Assembly (NCBI RefSeq): GCF_037975245.1
Contig: NC_092571.1
Location: 21,625,917-21,689,916 of the forward strand
Direction of reading: 5' to 3'
Length of the DNA: 64,000 nucleotides
Source: Apostichopus japonicus
Taxonomy: Eukaryota; Echinodermata; Holothuroidea; Aspidochirotida; Stichopodidae
In this document: piece by piece, positions 45,600 through 58,500 of the stretch
How positions within the stretch are numbered: the first letter of the stretch is position 1
Layout of the letters: each line of letters starts with the position of its first letter
Notes under the pieces: generated by a model
What the model was told of the DNA's origin: nothing
The model's input: only the letters and a program-made list of their open reading frames with translations
Database searches by the model: none
Translations under genes and position numbers: made by a program

Positions 45600-46589
45600 A
45601 CGGTGGCGCGATGGCTCCGCGCACTGTGCGAGCTGACGATCGAGACTCTCTTTTGCATCCGTGGTTCGAACCCCGGGTGATGACGTCTTTTGCCGATCTT
45701 TTACAGCAAGTGCCTACACGGGGAGCTGTAAGTATTAGTTAATCCACCTAATATCTCAGTCCATACGGTGGCGCGATGGCTCCGCGCACTGTGCGAGCTG
45801 ACGATCGAGACTCTCTTTTGCATCCGTGGTTCGAACCCCGGGTGATGACGTCTTTTGCCGATCTTTTACAGCAAGTGCCTACACGGGGAGCTGTAAGTAT
45901 TAGTTAATCCACCTAATATCTCAGTCCATACGGTGGCGCGATGGCTCCGCGCACTGTGCGAGCTGACGATCGAGACTCTCTTTTGCATCCGTGGTTCGAA
46001 CCCCGGGTGATGACGTCTTTTGCCGATCTTTTACAGCAAGTGCCTACACGGGGAGCTGTAAGTATTAGTTAATCCACCTAATATCTCAGTCCATACGGTG
46101 GCGCGATGGCTCCGCGCACTGTGCGAGCTGACGATCGAGACTCTCTTTTGCATCCGTGGTTCGAACCCCGGGTGATGACGTCTTTTGCCGATCTTTTACA
46201 GCAAGTGCCTACACGGGGAGCTGTAAGTATTAGTTAATCCACCTAATATCTCAGTCCATACGGTGGCGCGATGGCTCCGCGCACTGTGCGAGCTGACGAT
46301 CGAGACTCTCTTTTGCATCCGTGGTTCGAACCCCGGGTGATGACGTCTTTTGCCGATCTTTTACAGCAAGTGCCTACACGGGGAGCTGTAAGTATTAGTT
46401 AATCCACCTAATATCTCAGTCCATACGGTGGCGCGATGGCTCCGCGCACTGTGCGAGCTGACGATCGAGACTCTCTTTTGCATCCGTGGTTCGAACCCCG
46501 GGTGATGACGTCTTTTGCCGATCTTTTACAGCAAGTGCCTACACGGGGAGCTGTAAGTATTAGTTAATCCACCTAATATCTCAGTCCAT
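45600..46589 (+). repeat. Satellite block 3: six nearly identical CTCCGCGC units inside the other subtype
   Basis: Units starting 45600, 45765, 45930, 46095, 46260 and 46425 return to ACGGTGG and GGCTCCGCGCACTGTGCGAG with GACTCTC, and appear identical to each other. They are bounded on both sides by CTTGGCGC units. The block therefore looks like a recent local amplification or transposed segment. Confidence 0.85.
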
Positions 46590-49500
46590 ACGGTGGCGCG
46601 ATGGCTTGGCGCACTGTGCGAGCTGATGATCGAGACTCTCTTTTGCATCCGTGGTTCGAACCCCGGGTGATGACGTCTTTTGCCGATCTGTTACAGCAAG
46701 TGCCTACACGGGGAGCTGTAAGTATTAGTTAATCCACCTAATATCTCAGTCCATACGGTGGCGCGATGGCTTGGCGCACTGTGCGAGCTGATGATCGAGA
46801 CTCTCTTTTGCATCCGTGGTTCGAAGCCCGGGTGATGACGTCTTTTGCCGATCTTTTACAGCAAGTGCCTACACGGGGAGCTGTAAGTATTAGTTAATCC
46901 ACCTAATATCTCAGTCCATACGGTGGCGCGATGGCTTGGCGCACTGTGCGAGCTGACGATCGAGACTCTCTTTTGCATCCGTGGTTCGAACCCCGGGTGA
47001 TGACGTCTTTTGCCGATCTTTTACAGCAAGTGCCTACACGGGGAGCTGTAAGTATTAGTTAATCCACCTAATATCTCAGTCCATACAGTGGCGCGATGGC
47101 TTGGCGCACTGTACGAGCTGATGATCGAGACTCTCTTTTGCATCCGTGGTTCGAACCCCGGGTGATGACGTCTTTTGCCGATCTTTTACAGCAAGTGCCT
47201 ACACGGGGAGCTGTAAGTATTAGTTAATCCACCTAATATCTCAGTCCATACAGTGGCGCGATGGCTTGGCGCACTGTGCGAGCTGATGATCGAGACTCTC
47301 TTTTGCATCCGTGGTTCGAACCCCGGGTGATGACGTCTTTTGCCGATCTTTTACAGCAAGTGCCTACACGGGGAGCTGTAAGTATTAGTTAATCCACCTA
47401 ATATCTCAGTCCATACAGTGGCGCGATGGCTTGGCGCGTTGTACGAGCTGATGATCGAGACTCTCTTTTGCATCCGTGGTTCGAACCCCGGGTGATGACG
47501 TCTTTTGCCGATCTTTTACAGCAAGTGCCTACACGGGGAGCTGTAAGTATTAGTTAATCCACCTAATATCTCAGTCCATACAGTGGCGCGATGGCTTGGC
47601 GCGTTGTACGAGCTGATGATCGAGACTCTCTTTTGCATCCGTGGTTCGAACCCCGGGTGATGACGTCTTTTGCCGATCTTTTACAGCAAGTGCCTACACG
47701 GGGAGCTGTAAGTATCAGTTAATCCACCTAATATCTCAGTCCATACAGTGGCGCGATGGCTTGGCGCACTGTGCGAGCTGATGATCGAGACTCTCTTTTG
47801 CATCCGTGGTTCGAACCCCGGGTGATGACGTCTTTTGCCGATCTTTTACAGCAAGTGCCTACACGGGGAGCTGTAAGTATTAGTTAATCCACCTAATATC
47901 TCAGTCCATACAGTGGCGCGATGGCTTGGCGCACTGTGCGAGCTGATGATCGAGACTCTCCTTTGCATCCGTGGTTCGAACCCCGGGTGATGACGTCTTT
48001 TGCCGATCTTTTACAGCAAGTGCCTACACGGGGAGCTGTAAGTATTAGTTAATCCACCTAATATCTCAGTCCATACAGTGGCGCGATGGCTTGGCGCACT
48101 GTGCGAGCTGATGATCGAGACTCTCTTTTGCATCCGTGGTTCGAACCCCGGGTGATGACGTCTTTTGCCGATCTTTTACAGCAAGTGCCTACACGGGGAG
48201 CTGTAAGTATTAGTTAATCCACCTAATATCTCAGTCCATACAGTGGCGCGATGGCTTGGCGCGTTGTACGAGCTGATGATCGAGACTCTCTTTTGCATCC
48301 GTGGTTCGAACCCAGGGTGATGACGTCTTTTGCCGATCTTTTACAACAAGTGCCTACACGGGGAGCTGTAAGTATTAGTTAATCCACCTAATATCTCAGT
48401 CCATACAGTGGCGCGATGGCTTGGCGCGTTGTACGAGCTGATGATCGAGACTCTCTTTTGCATCCGTGGTTCGAACCCCGGGTGATGACGTCTTTTGCCG
48501 ATCTTTTACAGCAAGTGCCTACACGGGGAGCTGTAAGTATTAGTTAATCCACCTAATATCTCAGTCCATACAGTGGCGCGATGGCTTGGCGCACTGTACG
48601 AGCTGATGATCGAGACTCTCTTTTGCATCCGTGGTTCGAACCCCGGGTGATGACGTCTTTTGCCGATCTTTTACAGCAAGTGCCTACACGGGGAGCTGTA
48701 AGTATTAGTTAATCCACCTAATATCTCAGTCCATACAGTGGCGCGATGGCTTGGCGCACTGTACGAGCTGATGATCGAGACTCTCTTTTGCATCCGTGGT
48801 TCGAACCCCGGGTGATGACGTCTTTTGCCGATCTTTTACAGCAAGTGCCTACACGGGGAGCTGTAAGTATTAGTTAATCCACCTAATATCTCAGTCCATA
48901 CAGTGGCGCGATGGCTTGGCGCACTGTACGAGCTGATGATCGAGACTCTCTTTTGCATCCGTGGTTCGAACCCCGGGTGATGACGTCTTTTGCCGATCTT
49001 TTACAGCAAGTGCCTACACGGGGAGCTGTAAGTATTAGTTAATCCACCTAATATCTCAGTCCATACAGTGGCGCGATGGCTTGGCGCGTTGTACGAGCTG
49101 ATGATCGAGACTCTCTTTTGCATCCGTGGTTCGAACCCCGGGTGATGACGTCTTTTGCCGATCTTTTACAGCAAGTGCCTACACGGGGAGCTGTAAGTAT
49201 TAGTTAATCCACCTAATATCTCAGTCCATACAGTGGCGCGATGGCTTGGCGCGTTGTACGAGCTGATGATCGAGACTCTCTTTTGCATCCGTGGTTCGAA
49301 CCCCGGGTGATGACGTCTTTTGCCGATCTTTTACAGCAAGTGCCTACACGGGGAGCTGTAAGTATTAGTTAATCCACCTAATATCTCAGTCCATACAGTG
49401 GCGCGATGGCTTGGCGCACTGTGCTAGCTGATGATCGAAACTCTCTTTTGCATCCGTGGTTCGAACCCCGGGTGATGACGTCTTTTGCCGATCTTTTACA

Positions 49501-52500
49501 GCAAGTGCCTACACGGGGAGCTGTAAGTATTAGTTAATCCACCTAATATCTCAGTCCATACAGTGGCGCGATGGCTTGGCGCGTTGTACGAGCTGATGAT
49601 CGAGACTCTCTTTTGCATCCGTGGTTCGAACCCCGGGTGATGACGTCTTTTGCCGATCTTTTACAGCAAGTGCCTACACGGGGAGCTGTAAGTATTAGTT
49701 AATCCACCTAATATCTCAGTCCATACAGTGGCGCGATGGCTTGGCGCGTTGTACGAGCTGATGATCGAGACTCTCTTTTGCATCCGTGGTTCGAACCCCG
49801 GGTGATGACGTCTTTTGCCGATCTTTTACAGCAAGTGCCTACACGGGGAGCTGTAAGTATTAGTTAATCCACCTAATATCTCAGTCCATACAGTGGCGCG
49901 ATGGCTTGGCGCACTGTACGAGCTGATGATCGAGACTCTCTTTTGCATCCGTGGTTCGAACCCCGGGTGATGACGTCTTTTGCCGATCTTTTACAGCAAG
50001 TGCCTACACGGGGAGCTGTAAGTATTAGTTAATCCACCTAATATCTCAGTCCATACAGTGGCGCGATGGCTTGGCGCGTTGTACGAGTTGATGATCGAGA
50101 CTCTCTTTTGCATCCGTGGTTCGAACCCCGGGTGATGACGTCTTTTGCCGATCTTTTACAGCAAGTGCCTACACGGGGAGCTGTAAGTATTAGTTAATCC
50201 ACCTAATATCTCAGTCCATACAGTGGCGCGATGGCTTGGCGCGTTGTACGAGCTGATGATCGAGACTCTCTTTTGCATCCGTGGTTCGAACCCCGGGTGA
50301 TGACGTCTTTTGCCGATCTTTTACAGCAAGTGCCTACACTGGCAGCTGTAAGTATTAGTTAATCCACCTAATATCTCAGTCCATACAGTGGCGCGATGGC
50401 TTGGCGCACTGTACGAGCTGATGATCGAGACTCTCTTTTGCATCCGTGGTTCGAACCCCGGGTGATGACGTCTTTTGCCGATCTTTTACAGCAAGTGCCT
50501 ACACGGGGAGCTGTAAGTATTAGTTAATCCACCTAATATCTCAGTCCATACAGTGGCGCGATGGCTTGGCGCACTGTACGAGCTGATGATCGAGACTCTC
50601 TTTTGCATCCGTGGTTCGAACCCCGGGTGATGACGTCTTTTGCCGATCTTTTACAGCAAGTGCCTACACTGGCAGCTGTAAGTATTAGTTAATCCACCTA
50701 ATATCTCAGTCCATACAGTGGCGCGATGGCTTGGCGCGTTGTACGAGCTGATGATCGAGACTCTCTTTTGCATCCGTGGTTCGAACCCCGGGTGATGACG
50801 TCTTTTGCCGATCTTTTACAGCAAGTGCCTACACTGGCAGCTGTAAGTATTAGTTAATCCACCTAATATCTCAGTCCATACAGTGGCGCGATGGCTTGGC
50901 GCACTGTACGAGCTGATGATCGAGACTCTCTTTTGCATCCGTGGTTCGAACCCCGGGTGATGACGTCTTTTGCCGATCTTTTACAGCAAGTGCCTACACG
51001 GGCAGCTGTAAGTATTAGTTAATCCACCTAATATCTCAGTCCATACAGTGGCGCGATGGCTTGGCGCACTGTACGAGCTGATGATCGAGACTCTCTTTTG
51101 CATCCGTGGTTCGAACCCCGGGTGATGACGTCTTTTGCCGATCTTTTACAGCAAGTGCCTACACTGGCAGCTGTAAGTATTAGTTAATCCACCTAATATC
51201 TCAGTCCATACAGTGGCGCGATGGCTTGGCGCACTGTACGAGCTGATGATCGAGACTCTCTTTTGCATCCGTGGTTCGAACCCCGGGTGATGACGTCTTT
51301 TGCCGATCTTTTACAGCAAGTGCCTACACTGGCAGCTGTAAGTATTAGTTAATCCACCTAATATCTCAGTCCATACAGTGGCGCGATGGCTTGGCGCGTT
51401 GTACGAGCTGATGATCGAGACTCTCTTTTGCATCCGTGGTTCGAACCCCGGGTGATGACGTCTTTTGCCGATCTTTTACAGCAAGTGCCTACACAGGGAG
51501 CTGTAAGTATTAGTTAATCCACCTAATATCTCAGTCCATACAGTGGCGCGATGGCTTGGCGCACTGTACGAGCTGATGATCGAGACTCTCTTTTGCATCC
51601 GTGGTTCGAACCCCGGGTGATGACGTCTTTTGCCGATCTTTTACAGCAAGTGCCTACACGGGGAGCTGTAAGTATTAGTTAATCCACCTAATATCTCAGT
51701 CCATACAGTGGCGCGATTGCTTGGCGCACTGTACGAGCTGATGATCGAGACTCTCTTTTGCATCCGTGGTTCGAAGCCCGGGTGATGACGTCTTTTGCCG
51801 ATCTTTTACAGCAAGTGCCTACACGGGGAGCTGTAAGTATTAGTTAATCCACCTAATATCTCAGTCCATACAGTGGCGCGATTGCTTGGCGCACTGTACG
51901 AGCTGATGATCGAGACTCTCTTTTGCATCCGTGGTTCGAACCCCGGGTGATGACGTCTTTTGCCGATCTTTTACAGCAAGTGCCTACACTGGCAGCTGTA
52001 AGTATTAGTTAATCCACCTAATATCTCAGTCCATACAGTGGCGCGATGGCTTGGCGCGTTGTACGAGCTGATGATCGAGACTCTCTTTTGCATCCGTGGT
52101 TCGAACCCCGGGTGATGACGTCTTTTGCCGATCTTTTACAGCAAGTGCCTACACGGGGAGCTGTAAGTATTAGTTAATCCACCTAATATCTCAGTCCATA
52201 CAGTGGCGCGATGGCTTGGCGCACTGTACGAGCTGATGATCGAGACTCTCTTTTGCATCCGTGGTTCGAACCCCGGGTGATGACGTCTTTTGCCGATCTT
52301 TTACAGCAAGTGCCTACACGGGGAGCTGTAAGTATTAGTTAATCCAGCTAATATCTCAGTCCATACAGTGGCGCGATGGCTTGGCGCACTGTACGAGCTG
52401 ATGATCGAGACTCTCTTTTGCATCCGTGGTTCGAACCCCGGGTGATGACGTCTTTTGCCGATCTTTTACAGCAAGTGCCTACACGGGGAGCTGTAAGTAT

Positions 52501-55500
52501 TAGTTAATCCAGCTAATATCTCAGTCCATACAGTGGCGCGATGGCTTGGCGCGTTGTACGAGCTGATGATCGAGACTCTCTTTTGCATCCGTGGTTCGAA
52601 CCCCGGGTGATGACGTCTTTTGCCGATCTTTTACAGCAAGTGCCTACACGGGGAGCTGTAAGTATTAGTTAATCCAGCTAATATCTCAGTCCATACAGTG
52701 GCGCGATGGCTTGGCGCACTGTACGAGCTGATGATCGAGACTCTCTTTTGCATCCGTGGTTCGAACCCCGGGTGATGACGTCTTTTGCCGATCTTTTACA
52801 GCAAGTGCCTACACTGGCAGCTGTAAGTATTAGTTAATCCAGCTAATATCTCAGTCCATACAGTGGCGCGATGGCTTGGCGCGTTGTACGAGCTGAAGAT
52901 CGAGACTCTCTTTTGCATCCGTGGTTCGAACCCCGGGTGATGACGTCTTTTGCCGATCTTTTACAGCAAGTGCCTACACTGGCAGCTGTAAGTATTAGTT
53001 AATCCAGCTAATATCTCAGTCCATACAGTGGCGCGATGGCTTGGCGCGTTGTACGAGCTGATGATCGAGACTCTCTTTTGCATCCGTGGTTCGAACCCCG
53101 GGTGATGACGTCTTTTGCCGATCTTTTACAGCAAGTGCCTACACTGGCAGCTGTAAGTATTAGTTAATCCAGCTAATATCTCAGTCCATACAGTGGCGCG
53201 ATGGCTTGGCGCACTGTACGAGCTGATGATCGAGACTCTCTTTTGCATCCGTGGTTCGAACCCCGGGTGATGACGTCTTTTGCCGATCTTTTACAGCAAG
53301 TGCCTACACGGGGAGCTGTAAGTATTAGTTAATCCACCTAATATCTCAGTCCATACAGTGGCGCGATGGCTTGGCGCGTTGTACGAGCTGATGATCGAGA
53401 CTCTCTTTTGCATCCGTGGTTCGAACCCCGGGTGATGACGTCTTTTGCCGATCTTTTACAGCAAGTGCCTACACTGGCAGCTGTAAGTATTAGTTAATCC
53501 AGCTAATATCTCAGTCCATACAGTGGCGCGATGGCTTGGCGCACTGTACGAGCTGATGATCGAGACTCTCTTTTGCATCCGTGGTTCGAACCCCGGGTGA
53601 TGACGTCTTTTGCCGATCTTTTACAGCAAGTGCCTACACGGGGAGCTGTAAGTATTAGTTAATCCACCTAATATCTCAGTCCATACAGTGGCGCGATGGC
53701 TTGGCGCGTTGTACGAGCTGATGATCGAGACTCTCTTTTGCATCCGTGGTTCGAACCCCGGGTGATGACGTCTTTTGCCGATCTTTTACAGCAAGTGCCT
53801 ACACGGGGAGCTGTAAGTATTAGTTAATCCAGCTAATATCTCAGTCCATACAGTGGCGCGATGGCTTGGCGCACTGTACGAGCTGATGATCGAGACTCTC
53901 TTTTGCATCCGTGGTTCGAACCCCGGGTGATGACGTCTTTTGCCGATCTTTTACAGCAAGTGCCTACACGGGGAGCTGTAAGTATTAGTTAATCCAGCTA
54001 ATATCTCAGTCCATACAGTGGCGCGATGGCTTGGCGCGTTGTACGAGCTGATGATCGAGACTCTCTTTTGCATCCGTGGTTCGAACCCCGGGTGATGACG
54101 TCTTTTGCCGATCTTTTACAGCAAGTGCCTACACGGGGAGCTGTAAGTATTAGTTAATCCACCTAATATCTCAGTCCATACAGTGGCGCGATGGCTTGGC
54201 GCGTTGTACGAGCTGATGATCGAGACTCTCTTTTGCATCCGTGGTTCGAACCCCGGGTGATGACGTCTTTTGCCGATCTTTTACAGCAAGTGCCTACACG
54301 GGGAGCTGTAAGTATTAGTTAATCCAGCTAATATCTCAGTCCATACAGTGGCGCGATGGCTTGGCGCGTTGTACGAGCTGATGATCGAGACTCTCTTTTG
54401 CATCCGTGGTTCGAACCCCGGGTGATGACGTCTTTTGCCGATCTTTTACAGCAAGTGCCTACACGGGGAGCTGTAAGTATTAGTTAATCCAGCTAATATC
54501 TCAGTCCATACAGTGGCGCGATGGCTTGGCGCACTGTACGAGCTGATGATCGAGACTCTCTTTTGCATCCGTGGTTCGAACCCCGGGTGATGACGTCTTT
54601 TGCCGATCTTTTACAGCAAGTGCCTACACGGGGAGCTGTAAGTATTAGTTAATCCAGCTAATATCTCAGTCCATACAGTGGCGCGATGGCTTGGCGCGTT
54701 GTACGAGCTGATGATCGAGACTCTCTTTTGCATCCGTGGTTCGAACCCCGGGTGATGACGTCTTTTGCCGATCTTTTACAGCAAGTGCCTACACGGGGAG
54801 CTGTAAGTATTAGTTAATCCACCTAATATCTCAGTCCATACAGTGGCGCGATGGCTTGGCGCGTTGTACGAGCTGATGATCGAGACTCTCTTTTGCATCC
54901 GTGGTTCGAACCCCGGGTGATGACGTCTTTTGCCGATCTTTTACAGCAAGTGCCTACACGGGGAGCTGTAAGTATTAGTTAATCCACCTAATATCTCAGT
55001 CCATACAGTGGCGCGATGGCTTGGCGCACTGTACGAGCTGATGATCGAGACTCTCTTTTGCATCCGTGGTTCGAACCCCGGGTGATGACGTCTTTTGCCG
55101 ATCTTTTACAGCAAGTGCCTACACTGGCAGCTGTAAGTATTAGTTAATCCACCTAATATCTCAGTCCATACAGTGGCGCGATGGCTTGGCGCGTTGTACG
55201 AGCTGATGATCGAGACTCTCTTTTGCATCCGTGGTTCGAACCCCGGGTGATGACGTCTTTTGCCGATCTTTTACAGCAAGTGCCTACACGGGGAGCTGTA
55301 AGTATTAGTTAATCCACCTAATATCTCAGTCCATACAGTGGCGCGATGGCTTGGCGCGTTGTACGAGCTGATGATCGAGACTCTCTTTTGCATCCGTGGT
55401 TCGAACCCCGGGTGATGACGTCTTTTGCCGATCTTTTACAGCAAGTGCCTACACGGGGAGCTGTAAGTATTAGTTAATCCACCTAATATCTCAGTCCATA

Positions 55501-58500
55501 CAGTGGCGCGATGGCTTGGCGCACTGTACGAGCTGATGATCGAGACTCTCTTTTGCATCCGTGGTTCGAACCCCGGGTGATGACGTCTTTTGCCGATCTT
55601 TTACAGCAAGTGCCTACACGGGGAGCTGTAAGTATTAGTTAATCCACCTAATATCTCAGTCCATACAGTGGCGCGATGGCTTGGCGCACTGTACGAGCTG
55701 ATGATCGAGACTCTCTTTTGCATCCGTGGTTCGAACCCCGGGTGATGACGTCTTTTGCCGATCTTTTACAGCAAGTGCCTACACGGGGAGCTGTAAGTAT
55801 TAGTTAATCCACCTAATATCTCAGTCCATACAGTGGCGCGATGGCTTGGCGCGTTGTACGAGCTGATGATCGAGACTCTCTTTTGCATCCGTGGTTCGAA
55901 CCCCGGGTGATGACGTCTTTTGCCGATCTTTTACAGCAAGTGCCTACACGGGGAGCTGTAAGTATTAGTTAATCCACCTAATATCTCAGTCCATACAGTG
56001 GCGCGATGGCTTGGCGCACTGTACGAGCTGATGATCGAGACTCTCTTTTGCATCCGTGGTTCGAACCCCGGGTGATGACGTCTTTTGCCGATCTTTTACA
56101 GCAAGTGCCTACACTGGCAGCTCTAAGTATTAGTTAATCCACCTAATATCTCAGTCCATACAGTGGCGCGATGGCTTGGCGCGTTGTACGAGCTGAAGAT
56201 CGAGACTCTCTTTTGCATCCGTGGTTCGAACCCCGGGTGATGACGTCTTTTGCCGATCTTTTACAGCAAGTGCCTACACTGGCAGCTGTAAGTATTAGTT
56301 AATCCACCTAATATCTCAGTCCATACAGTGGCGCGATGGCTTGGCGCGTTGTACGAGCTGATGATCGAGACTCTCTTTTGCATCCGTGGTTCGAACCCCG
56401 GGTGATGACGTCTTTTGCCGATCTTTTACAGCAAGTGCCTACACTGGCAGCTGTAAGTATTAGTTAATCCAGCTAATATCTCAGTCCATACAGTGGCGCG
56501 ATGGCTTGGCGCACTGTACGAGCTGATGATCGAGACTCTCTTTTGCATCCGTGGTTCGAACCCCGGGTGATGACGTCTTTTGCCGATCTTTTACAGCAAG
56601 TGCCTACACGGGGAGCTGTAAGTATTAGTTAATCCACCTAATATCTCAGTCCATACAGTGGCGCGATGGCTTGGCGCGTTGTACGAGCTGATGATCGAGA
56701 CTCTCTTTTGCATCCGTGGTTCGAACCCCGGGTGATGACGTCTTTTGCCGATCTTTTACAGCAAGTGCCTACACGGGGAGCTGTAAGTATTAGTTAATCC
56801 ACCTAATATCTCAGTCCATACAGTGGCGCGATGGCTTGGCGCGTTGTACGAGCTGATGATCGAGACTCTCTTTTGCATCCGTGGTTCGAACCCCGGGTGA
56901 TGACGTCTTTTGCCGATCTTTTACAGCAAGTGCCTACACGGGGAGCTGTAAGTATTAGTTAATCCACCTAATATCTCAGTCCATACAGTGGCGCGATGGC
57001 TTGGCGCGTTGTACGAGCTGATGATCGAGACTCTCTTTTGCATCCGTGGTTCGAACCCCGGGTGATGACGTCTTTTGCCGATCTTTTACAGCAAGTGCCT
57101 ACACGGGGAGCTGTAAGTATTAGTTAATCCACCTAATATCTCAGTCCATACAGTGGCGCGATGGCTTGGCGCGTTGTACGAGCTGATGATCGAGACTCTC
57201 TTTTGCATCCGTGGTTCGAACCCCGGGTGATGACGTCTTTTGCCGATCTTTTACAGCAAGTGCCTACACGGGGAGCTGTAAGTATTAGTTAATCCACCTA
57301 ATATCTCAGTCCATACAGTGGCGCGATGGCTTGGCGCGTTGTACGAGCTGATGATCGAGACTCTCTTTTGCATCCGTGGTTCGAACCCCGGGTGATGACG
57401 TCTTTTGCCGATCTTTTACAGCAAGTGCCTACACGGGGAGCTGTAAGTATTAGTTAATCCACCTAATATCTCAGTCCATACAGTGGCGCGATGGCTTGGC
57501 GCGTTGTACGAGCTGATGATCGAGACTCTCTTTTGCATCCGTGGTTCGAACCCCGGGTGATGACGTCTTTTGCCGATCTTTTACAGCAAGTGCCTACACG
57601 GGGAGCTGTAAGTATTAGTTAATCCAGCTAATATCTCAGTCCATACAGTGGCGCGATGGCTTGGCGCACTGTACGAGCTGATGATCGAGACTCTCTTTTG
57701 CATCCGTGGTTCGAACCCCGGGTGATGACGTCTTTTGCCGATCTTTTACAGCAAGTGCCTACACGGGGAGCTGTAAGTATTAGTTAATCCAGCTAATATC
57801 TCAGTCCATACAGTGGCGCGATGGCTTGGCGCACTGTACGAGCTGATGATCGAGACTCTCTTTTGCATCCGTGGTTCGAACCCCGGGTGATGACGTCTTT
57901 TGCCGATCTTTTACAGCAAGTGCCTACACGGGGAGCTGTAAGTATTAGTTAATCCACCTAATATCTCAGTCCATACAGTGGCGCGATGGCTCGGCGCACT
58001 GTACGAGCTGATGATCGAGACTCTCTTTTGCATCCGTGGTTCGAACCCCGGGTGATGACGTCTTTTGCCGATCTTTTACAGCAAGTGCCTACACGGGGAG
58101 CTGTAAGTATTAGTTAATCCACCTAATATCTCAGTCCATATAATGGCGCGATGGCTCGGCGCGTTGTACGAGCTGATGATCGAGACTCTCTTTTGCATCC
58201 GTGGTTCGAACCCCGGGTGATGACGTCTTTTGCCGATCTTTTACAGCAAGTGCCTACACGGGGAGCTGTAAGTATTAGTTAATCCACCTAATATCTCAGT
58301 CCATACAGTGGCGCGATGGCTTGGCGCGTTGTACGAGCTGATGATCGAGACTCTCTTTTGCATCCGTGGTTCGAACCCCGGGTGATGACGTCTTTTGCCG
58401 ATCTTTTACAGCAAGTGCCTACACGGGGAGCTGTAAGTATTAGTTAATCCACCTAATATCTCAGTCCATACAGTGGCGCGATGGCTTGGCGCGCTGTACG

